Source of the DNA: Synechococcus sp. GFB01
GTDB taxonomy: Bacteria > Cyanobacteriota > Cyanobacteriia > PCC-6307 > Cyanobiaceae
NCBI RefSeq assembly: GCF_001039265.1
Contig: NZ_LFEK01000009.1
Coordinates: forward strand, 1,103-6,137
Length of the DNA: 5,035 nt
Direction of reading: 5' to 3'
In this document: in pieces, positions 1 through 5,035 of the stretch
How the letters are laid out: every line of letters starts with the position of its first letter
Position numbering within the stretch: the stretch's first letter is position 1
Translations under genes and position numbers: made by a program
The notes under the pieces: generated by a model
What the model was told of the DNA's origin: nothing
What the model saw: the letters and a program-made list of their open reading frames with translations, nothing else
Database searches by the model: none

Positions 1-4
1 GGTC

Positions 5-337
5 ATGGTGATGGCCGGTGTGCTGGAGGATCCCTTCAGCGCCGACACGCTTGAGATGCGTCAGCCCACCCTGATCCGCCGATTCGTACAGCGTTTCCGA
101 CGCCGCCGACGGGGAATGTCATTCGAAACGCTGGCCCACACCATGACTCTGCATGGAGCCCTGCGGATGCTCAATCTGCCGACGGCCCCCGGGCATCGTC
201 TGACCCTCGAACAGATCCGGGAGGCGTACCGCGAGCTTGCACTGGCCAATCATCCCGATTCCGGCGGCTGCGACCAGACGATGCGTCGGCTCAACGAGGC
301 CTACCAGCTGCTCAAGGAGCTGTACCGCCGCCAATGA
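5..337 (+). CDS. small J-domain (DnaJ-like) protein, possibly incomplete at 5' end
   Basis: This 110-residue protein consists of an N-terminal basic segment followed by a C-terminal J-domain. J-domains bind Hsp70 (DnaK) and stimulate its ATPase. The sequence shows helix I-like residues (ALRMLNLP, about 52-59), helix II (LTLEQIREAYRELALAN, about 67-82), the invariant HPD loop at His83-Pro84-Asp85, and helix III (TMRRLNEAYQLLKEL, about 92-107). There is no Gly/Phe linker, zinc-finger or substrate-binding domain, so this is a J-domain-only (class III-type) co-chaperone and its client is unknown. Residues 25-37 are arginine-rich (RRFVQRFRRRRRG). The domain ends soon after helix III, so helix IV is short or absent. 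ATG codons lie at 5 and 11. The frame has no stop before the window edge, so the true start may be upstream. The J-domain call is firm; the cellular role is not known. Confidence 0.82.
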   Translation: MVMAGVLEDPFSADTLEMRQPTLIRRFVQRFRRRRRGMSFETLAHTMTLHGALRMLNLPTAPGHRLTLEQIREAYRELALANHPDSGGCDQTMRRLNEAYQLLKELYRRQ

Positions 338-398
338 CGACTCACCTATCGCAGTTGAGCCCGATTGCGTGTCTAGGCACGTATCCAGGACAAGGTTC

Positions 399-662
399 AT
401 GAGACTGCTTGGTATGGACCGATTCAAAGCCTTTCCTGCCCCAGCGGCACAGCCGCCCGAGAAACCACCATTCGTCTATGCGATGTCCACCTGGTCTCAG
501 GCTGAGTCCCGGAGCTTGTCCAGGGCCGGCAGCATGAGACCTGCCCTGCGGCGTCGGTCGACGCTGTCCTTGGTCGTGTATCACGCGAGGCATTCCCACA
601 AGTTTCGCGCCTGGGTGAACACCCATAGCCACGGCACGATGCAGGCCTATCCCCGGAAATGA
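399..662 (+). CDS. possible small hypothetical protein (weak)
   Basis: This is an 87-codon ORF starting at ATG 399, with AGGA at 387-390, eight bases upstream, a good Shine-Dalgarno spacing. The product starts MRLLGMDRFKAF, is rich in Arg, Ser, Pro and Ala, and ends with a histidine-containing basic tail (VNTHSHGTMQAYPRK). I recognise no domain, signal peptide or membrane segment. A hand count gives G+C of about 55, 56 and 72 percent at codon positions 1, 2 and 3. The third-position excess points to coding, but the lack of a first-over-second-position difference and the rare codons aga, aaa and cga argue against it. The frame stays open upstream to 237, overlapping the J-domain gene. It could be a real small gene, a gene fragment, or chance. 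Confidence 0.22.
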   Translation: MRLLGMDRFKAFPAPAAQPPEKPPFVYAMSTWSQAESRSLSRAGSMRPALRRRSTLSLVVYHARHSHKFRAWVNTHSHGTMQAYPRK

Positions 663-906
663 AGATGAGACACAGGCTGGGTACCATACCTAGACCTGGG
701 CGCGACATTGCAGACGTGCGTTTCCATCAATTCTGATTGCGGCCAGGGAGACCTGAGAGGCTTGCAGTTCACGCTCCCTCCGTGCAGGGAAGACTCTGTC
801 CAGTCGCCATGGCCAGATCTGCTGCTGCGCTAGAAAGTGTTGCTGCAACAAGCTTCTGATTCTCGATCATCTGCGGCGGACACAGGTACGCAGTAATTTT
901 GGTCTC

Positions 907-927
907 GCGGACGCTTGGGCGTTCCGC
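907..927. repeat. inverted repeat / hairpin in the intergenic gap
   Basis: GCGGACGC at 907-914 pairs with GCGTTCCGC at 919-927 around a TTGG loop, giving eight pairs with one bulged T at 922. Neither strand has a T-run after it, so it does not look like an intrinsic terminator. It lies in sequence without codon-phase bias. Its role is unknown, and a GC-rich stem of this size can arise by chance. Confidence 0.35.
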
Positions 928-1220
928 CTGAGGAGCACTTGGCCCAGCTTGCCCGTCACGGGCCGCGAGGGCGCGCAAACATGCTTCAGGGCGTATCTCA
1001 GTTTGCGCATGGGACCCCAGGCGAGACCGGAAATGCGTCCGATTCGAGACTGCTGCGAAGCAACCGGGTGGCGCCTCCTGCCAGGCCTCCCGCTGCCACA
1101 GCCATGTCTTGGAGGGCTGGCAAGGCGAGCAGGGGAAGCTAACCCAATCAGCCCACGGCGGAGCTGCGCAGGGCCAGGCATGTACAGCTCGATCCATGGC
1201 CCGGTGGTTTGATGAGCCCC

Positions 1221-1256
1221 GACCCTGCAATTCAACCGATCGCTTCGGACAGGGTC
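1221..1256. repeat. inverted repeat with nested stem in the intergenic gap
   Basis: GACCCTG at 1221-1227 is the exact complement of CAGGGTC at 1250-1256. Inside lies a second short stem, CCGA at 1236-1239 with TCGG at 1245-1248. Together they could fold as a 36-nt element about 130 bases past the end of apcD on the minus strand. No T-run follows on either strand. It could be a late 3' structure of the apcD transcript or chance. Confidence 0.25.
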
Positions 1257-1382
1257 ACTGACGGATTCACGCGAATTTCAGGAGCGCGACTCGGGGGCAT
1301 GCCAAGGGTCAGGCAAGACTCAAGGATCAAGCCCTAGACGCATAACGAGACCGGCCTCTGGTCCTGGATGCGACAGGTGAGA

Positions 1383-1876
1383 TCAGGTGGCTGTCTGCAT
1401 GCCCTGGATCAGGAAGTCGAAGTAGGGTCCCGCCAGGCTGCCTCCGAGCCGCTGAGCAGATCGATCGAGGCGTCCTTGAGGGTGCGCATCGCCTCCACCA
1501 TGCCGGGCATGGGCACGCCGAGGCTGTTGTACATCTCGCGAGCTCCCACCAGCCCGATCTGCTGGATCTGTTCGGTGCTGCCGGCCAGCACGCCGTAGGT
1601 GACCAGCCTCAGGTACCAGCTGAAATCGCGCAGGCACTGGGCGCGCTGCTTCTGGCCGTAGGCATTGCCGCCGGGCGCCACATACTCAGGTTTGCGGGCA
1701 AACAGCTGACGGGCAGCTTCATCCACGATCTTCCGTTCGTTCTCAGTCAGCACCCGAACCACCGCCAGGCGCTGGGCGCCACCGGCGAGAAACTGCACCA
1801 TCGATCGGAGCTCGCCACCGGTGGGGTAACGCAACTGATCGTCTGCCTGAAGGATCAGATCCCGAACGACGCTCAT
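1383..1876 (-). CDS. apcD: allophycocyanin alpha-B subunit (ApcD), frameshifted near the 3' end
   Basis: ApcD is a terminal emitter of the phycobilisome core that binds one phycocyanobilin and passes energy to the reaction centres, notably photosystem I. The start MSVVRDLILQADDQLRYP is characteristic of ApcD. The bilin-attachment cysteine is Cys81 in GGNAYGQKQRAQCLRD, and Trp87 (FSWYLRL) stands where ApcA has Tyr. The motif REMYNSLGVPMPGMVEAM spans about 113-130. The start is set by family homology at ATG 1876, although the frame is open further upstream; there is no strong Shine-Dalgarno. In the main frame translation runs 155 residues to a stop at 1409-1411 and ends in the nonsense tail WRDPTSTS. 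The expected C-terminus, GPYFDFLIQGMQTAT, is encoded directly there in the -1 frame, ending at stop 1383-1385. Restoring one base gives 164 residues, close to the usual 161. This is either a true frameshift or a sequencing error. Confidence 0.93.
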
Positions 1877-1994
1877 TGCTGCGGACCGACGCGCCCGCCA
1901 GCATATCCAGCCGAACCGCATCTTCAGCGGCCTGCGGAGCCAAGGTGTAACGGCCCTTTGCACGCCGTAGGGTCGAGAGAGCTGCGTGTTCGTG
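1877..1994. promoter_or_regulatory. divergent upstream region between apcD and the methyltransferase gene
   Basis: These 118 bases separate two genes that point away from each other, so both promoters are expected here or inside the opposite gene. A weak -10-like TATGCT lies on the minus strand at 1905-1900, but I find no convincing -35 partner. On the plus strand, purine-rich GAGAGAG at 1975-1981 may act as a weak ribosome site. No clear operator or riboswitch is visible. The assignment rests on gene layout, not on motifs. Confidence 0.35.
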
Positions 1995-3383
1995 ATGGAC
2001 CCCCACGCCGCGGCATCGCCGCACCGGGTCGGCAGCCGCGTGGAGCTCGAAGTGACAGGACTCACGCACAGCGGTGACGGCGTAGGCCGGCTCGACGGTC
2101 AGGTCTGCTTCGTGCCGGGTGCGCTGCCCGGCGAGACCGTGCGGGTCCTGCTGCGGCAGGCCACGCGCCGGCACTGGCTGGCCGGGCTTGAAACAGTGCT
2201 GGCGGCCAGTCCGGAGCGCCAGCGCGCCACTTGCATCCTGGCCGACCGATGCGGGGGCTGCAGCCTGCAGCACTGGAGCGTGGAAGCGCAGCGTGCGTGG
2301 AAGCGCGATCTGGTGAAGGAGACCATGCAGCGCATCGGACATCTCACGCCACCAGTGCTGCCGATCTGCAGCGATCAGCAGGTGCTCGGCTATCGCAACC
2401 GGGCGATCATTCCGCTTCGCCGGCCGGCCGATCAACGGCTGCGCGGCGGCTATTTCCGCCGCGGCAGCCACCGGATCGTGAACATGAACCACTGCCCGGT
2501 TCTCGATCCCCGCCTCGATGCCCTGATCGAGCCGATCAAGCAGGATCTCGACGCCACCGGCTGGCCTGCCGACTGCGATGCCGCAGGGGAGGGGGGGTTG
2601 CGCCATCTGGCTGTTCGGATCGGCCACGGCAGCGGCGAGCTGCTCATCACCCTGGTAAGCAGCCACGACCGCCTGCCTGGGCTGGAATCGCTGGCCGACG
2701 CCTGGATGAGGCGCTGGCCGCAACTGGTGGGCGTGGTGCTCAACCTGCAGCCGTCCCCCACCAACACCCTGATGGGCGACACCAGCCGTACGCTCTGCGG
2801 CCGTGGCTGGTTGCGCGAAAGCTTCGCCGGCCTGTCTCTGCGGATCGCTGCGGACACGTTCTTCCAGGTGAACACCGCCCTGGCGGAGCGAGTGGTGACG
2901 CCGCTGCTGATGGCCCTGGCCGGTGGGCCGCCCGGCCGCCTGATCGATGCCTACTGCGGCATCGGCACCTATTCCCTGCCCCTGGCACGGCAGGGGTGGC
3001 AGGTGGTGGGTCTGGAGCGCAACCCCGAGGCTGTGCGCCTGGCCCGTCTCAATGCCGCTGACAACCGGCTGGAGAACCGCTGCCGCTTCGAAGCGGTGAA
3101 TGTGGCCGAGGTGCTGGCCGAGCAACTGCCCAACTGCGAGGCACTCCTGCTCGACCCCCCACGCAAGGGTCTCGATGCCGCCTGCATGGCCGCCATCACA
3201 GCGATGCCGCCTAAGAGTCTGTTGTATCTGAGCTGCGATCCAGCCACTCTCGCCAGGGATCTGCACCAGCTGAGCGGTGCTGCCGGCTACGCCATCGAGT
3301 CGCTGCAGCCCTTCGACTTCTTCCCACAGACAGCCCACGTGGAGACCCTGGCCGTGCTGCGCCGCTCAGAGGATGGAGGCTGA
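1995..3383 (+). CDS. rlmD: RNA (uracil-5-)-methyltransferase, RlmD/TrmA family
   Basis: This enzyme is expected to methylate a uracil at C5 in 23S rRNA (U1939 type), using S-adenosylmethionine. The product has 462 residues from ATG 1995. An N-terminal TRAM RNA-binding domain covers about 10-65. The [4Fe-4S] ligands are visible as Cys80-x5-Cys86-x2-Cys89 plus Cys167 (NHCPVLD). The methyltransferase domain has FFQVNT with Gln291, motif I DAYCGIGT at 318-325, acidic Glu341 (GLERNPEAV), motif DPPRKG from Asp387, the catalytic nucleophile Cys414 in LSCDP, and the likely general base Glu450 (HVETLAVL). All expected residues are present. GTG codons at 1986 and 1992 are alternative starts adding up to three residues; 1986 sits better behind the GAGAGAG purine stretch. 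The gene is divergent from apcD and convergent with pheT. Family membership is clear, but the exact target (RlmD, RlmCD or another uridine) cannot be told from sequence alone. Confidence 0.93.
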   Translation: MDPHAAASPHRVGSRVELEVTGLTHSGDGVGRLDGQVCFVPGALPGETVRVLLRQATRRHWLAGLETVLAASPERQRATCILADRCGGCSLQHWSVEAQRAWKRDLVKETMQRIGHLTPPVLPICSDQQVLGYRNRAIIPLRRPADQRLRGGYFRRGSHRIVNMNHCPVLDPRLDALIEPIKQDLDATGWPADCDAAGEGGLRHLAVRIGHGSGELLITLVSSHDRLPGLESLADAWMRRWPQLVGVVLNLQPSPTNTLMGDTSRTLCGRGWLRESFAGLSLRIAADTFFQVNTALAERVVTPLLMALAGGPPGRLIDAYCGIGTYSLPLARQGWQVVGLERNPEAVRLARLNAADNRLENRCRFEAVNVAEVLAEQLPNCEALLLDPPRKGLDAACMAAITAMPPKSLLYLSCDPATLARDLHQLSGAAGYAIESLQPFDFFPQTAHVETLAVLRRSEDGG

Positions 3384-3384
3384 C

Positions 3385-3403
3385 CCGCTCTCATCTGGAG
3401 CGG
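3385..3403. terminator. small hairpin between convergent genes, possible bidirectional terminator
   Basis: CCGCTC at 3385-3390 and GAGCGG at 3398-3403 form a perfect six-pair stem with a seven-base loop. It fills almost all of the 21-bp gap between the stop codons of rlmD and pheT, where transcription from both sides must end. Neither side has a clear T-run, so it is weak as a classical intrinsic terminator. Confidence 0.35.
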
Positions 3404-3404
3404 T

Positions 3405-5035
3405 TCAGCTACGCAGCACGGCACCGCACTCCTTCTCGAGCGCGGCCCGCACCTTGGCGTGACAGCGGTCCACATCCTCATCGGTGAGGGTGCGCCGGGG
3501 GTCGCGGTAGCGCAGCCGGAACGCCTGACTGCAGCGGTCAGCGCCGAGTTGCTCGGCCTCGAAGCGATCGATCAGTTCGGCCCTCTCCAGCAGCGGTCTC
3601 CCCGCCTTGCGGATCACCTGCAGCAGGGAGAGGCAGCTGGTCCGCTGCGACACCACGACAGCCAGATCCCGTTCCGAGGCCGGCACGGTGGGGAAGGGGC
3701 TGAAGGCCGGCTGCCAACGGTTGCGACGCGTGGCAGCCACAAGCAGAGGCTCGAGTGCGATCTGGAACAGGTGGCAGGCCTCGGGCAGATCCAGAGCGGC
3801 AGCCTGCTCGGGATGGAGCTGCCCGAACCAGCCCACCGGCCTGCCCTCCACAAGCAGCTCTGCGGCACGGCCCGGATGGAGCAGACCTGGGTCGCTCAGC
3901 GGCCGGTCCTCCACGGCCAGGGCCAGGACATCCAGGGCCTGCTGCAGCACGCCCCGGGCCTGGTGGTACTCGGGTGGCCTGGGCTTGCCCGAGCTGCTCC
4001 AGCGTTCCGAGCGACGTTCACCACAAAGGATGCCGGCGAGCAGTGATCGGCTCTGTTCGACCTCCCCCGGACGGAACACCGCCCCGATCTCGAAGGCCCA
4101 GAAGCCCGGCTGCCCCGCCTGAAGGTTGCGTCGCGCAGCAGCCAGGAGTTCACCGTGGAGCTCGTCGCGGAGATGGCCGTAGTCGGCCAGCAGAGGATTG
4201 GCCAGAGGGATCCGGCCCGGCCCGGCTGGCACCAGGGAGAAACTGCAGGTCTCCTGCAGTCCGGCGGCAGAGAGGGATCGGCGCAGCCGGCGCTCCGCCA
4301 GTTGTGCAGGGGTGAGACCACCCGGTGCGATCGGATCGGGGAGGTGACAGGCGAACCGGTCGTAACCGATGAGCCTCGAGACTTCCTCGATCAGATCCAC
4401 CTCTCGCTGCAGATCGATGGCGCGCGCCGGCGGAGGCAGCACCCGCCAGCCTTCCGCGTCGGGGTCGGGATCGACCTCGCAGCCGATGGCCCGCAGTGTC
4501 TGCTCGATGCGGGCATCGGGCAGATCGATCAGCTCACCTCCCTCTTCCACCGGTCCGAGCCGGTTGTGCAGAGCATCGCGGCGCAGCACCAACGGCTCGG
4601 GCGGTGTGGAGGGCCGGCTGACCGACCAGCGTCCCTCCACGGTGGCGCCGCAGAGCTGCTGCAGCAGCAGAACGGCACGATCGGCGGCCGGCAGCGTGGC
4701 CTCGATGGGCAACCCCTTCTCAAAGCGGCAGCTCGCCTCCGTCCGCAGCCCCTGGCGACGGGCCGAACGGCGGACCTGCTGGGGAGGGAACACCGCCGCC
4801 TCAAGCCAGATCGCATTGGTGTCGGGCTGCACGCCGTCCTCCAGGCCCCCGATCACCCCCGCCAGTGCGATCGGGCGATCGGCATAGGTCACCACCAGAT
4901 GCTCGGGATCCAGCTCACGGGTTTCGCCATCCAGGCTCACGAAGAGCTCATTGGGGTGACCCTGGCGTAGACCGACACGGCTGAGGTCGGCATCGGGCGC
5001 GCCACCGGCAAGGCGGAGGCGATCGTAGGCGTGCA
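3405..5035 (-). CDS. pheT: phenylalanyl-tRNA synthetase beta subunit, N-terminus beyond the window
   Basis: PheT pairs with PheS in an (alpha-beta)2 enzyme that charges tRNA-Phe; the beta subunit edits Tyr-tRNA-Phe and binds tRNA. The frame is open to the right edge and 542 residues are visible of the roughly 800 usual. The first visible residue is the His of HAYD, which aligns with E. coli His265 of the editing site, so about 264 residues (tRNA-binding EMAPII-like and B1 domains) lie outside. Counting from that His, the B3/B4 editing domain follows with IALAGVIGG (55-63), Glu78 (E. coli Glu334) and RTEASCRFEKG (97-107). The B5 domain spans about 146-227 (VDLIEEVSRLIGYDRF), the catalytic-like core about 233-440, and the C-terminal FDX-ACB anticodon-binding domain about 446-540 (FPTVPASERDLAVVV). 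The stop is TGA at 3405-3407. The visible part looks intact and functional. Any start codon inside the window, such as GTG 4940, is internal. Confidence 0.96.
   Translation of the reverse strand, partial: HAYDRLRLAGGAPDADLSRVGLRQGHPNELFVSLDGETRELDPEHLVVTYADRPIALAGVIGGLEDGVQPDTNAIWLEAAVFPPQQVRRSARRQGLRTEASCRFEKGLPIEATLPAADRAVLLLQQLCGATVEGRWSVSRPSTPPEPLVLRRDALHNRLGPVEEGGELIDLPDARIEQTLRAIGCEVDPDPDAEGWRVLPPPARAIDLQREVDLIEEVSRLIGYDRFACHLPDPIAPGGLTPAQLAERRLRRSLSAAGLQETCSFSLVPAGPGRIPLANPLLADYGHLRDELHGELLAAARRNLQAGQPGFWAFEIGAVFRPGEVEQSRSLLAGILCGERRSERWSSSGKPRPPEYHQARGVLQQALDVLALAVEDRPLSDPGLLHPGRAAELLVEGRPVGWFGQLHPEQAAALDLPEACHLFQIALEPLLVAATRRNRWQPAFSPFPTVPASERDLAVVVSQRTSCLSLLQVIRKAGRPLLERAELIDRFEAEQLGADRCSQAFRLRYRDPRRTLTDEDVDRCHAKVRAALEKECGAVLRS

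Larger units (their letters stand above)
338..1382. other. long convergent intergenic region without a recognisable gene
   Basis: About 1.05 kb separates the stop of the J-domain gene from the end of apcD on the opposite strand. I read the longer ORFs on both strands and recognised no protein family, transposase remnant, tRNA, tmRNA, RNase P RNA or SRP RNA signature. Hand-counted G+C by codon phase over 901-1200 is nearly flat (64, 67 and 69 percent), unlike a gene in a GC-rich genome, so the overlapping ORFs there look accidental. The stretch 399-662 is the only part with some coding-like bias and is listed separately. Short inverted repeats occur at 612-625, 831-858, 907-927 and 1221-1256. 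The region may be decayed genes, an untranslated RNA locus, or simply spacer. Confidence 0.6.

Noticed and set aside
612..625. Inverted repeat TGGGTG-AA-CACCCA as a possible operator
   Set aside because: Six-base arms with a two-base spacer are expected by chance in a kilobase once several spacings are allowed, and no promoter or gene start is nearby.
769..1230. A 153-codon minus-strand ORF and an overlapping plus-strand frame open from 757 to 1212
   Set aside because: No recognisable domain. G+C by phase over 901-1200 is flat (64/67/69 percent by hand count), unlike coding sequence here, and several frames on both strands are open at once.
1877..2065. N-terminal extension of apcD to the upstream in-frame ATG at 2065
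   Set aside because: It would overlap the start of rlmD, and the added 63 residues do not resemble any phycobiliprotein. The family start MSVV falls exactly at 1876.
1743..3338. A 531-codon minus-strand ORF opposite rlmD
   Set aside because: It is an antisense shadow. The plus strand carries a complete methyltransferase with all catalytic motifs, and high G/C at third positions keeps the opposite frame free of stops. The translation is Gln/His/Ala-rich and matches no family I know.
4155..4970. A 271-codon plus-strand ORF opposite pheT, and others at 3459-4315
   Set aside because: They lie antisense to an unmistakable PheT sequence with B3/B4, B5 and FDX-ACB domains, and have no recognisable motifs.
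1..5035. tRNA, rRNA, CRISPR array, insertion sequence, attachment site or HIP1 octamer
   Set aside because: I looked for T-loop signatures, regularly spaced direct repeats, transposase motifs and GCGATCGC on both strands and saw none. A covariance-model search was not possible here.

Overview
The window looks like chromosomal DNA from a GC-rich, phycobilisome-bearing cyanobacterium. The main evidence is a clear allophycocyanin alpha-B (ApcD) coding sequence, which occurs only in organisms with phycobilisomes. The strong G/C bias at third codon positions, and the absence of any complete HIP1 octamer (GCGATCGC) on reading through, would fit a picocyanobacterium of the Synechococcus/Cyanobium type. 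That placement is an inference.

Layout from left to right. (1) Positions 5-337, plus strand: a small J-domain protein whose frame is open to the left edge. (2) Positions 338-1382: about 1.05 kb between convergent genes with no recognisable gene. It holds one weak small ORF (399-662) with a Shine-Dalgarno-like AGGA, and a few short inverted repeats. Hand-counted phase composition is flat over 901-1200, which argues against coding there. (3) Positions 1383-1876, minus strand: apcD, recognisable over its whole length, but the conserved C-terminal helix lies in a different frame from the rest, so one base appears to be missing near 1428-1440. (4) Positions 1877-1994: a divergent upstream region. 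(5) Positions 1995-3383, plus strand: an RlmD/TrmA-family RNA uracil-C5 methyltransferase with TRAM domain, [4Fe-4S] cysteines and all catalytic motifs. (6) A 21-bp convergent gap containing a small hairpin. (7) Positions 3405-5035, minus strand: the C-terminal two thirds of the phenylalanyl-tRNA synthetase beta subunit (pheT), truncated by the right edge.

The genes serve separate housekeeping tasks (chaperone partner, light harvesting, RNA modification, tRNA charging). Strand alternates at every boundary, so nothing here looks like a multi-gene operon, and I see no mobile element, CRISPR array, tRNA or rRNA. I do not find a new multi-gene system. The points most worth checking are the apcD frameshift and the long gap next to it.
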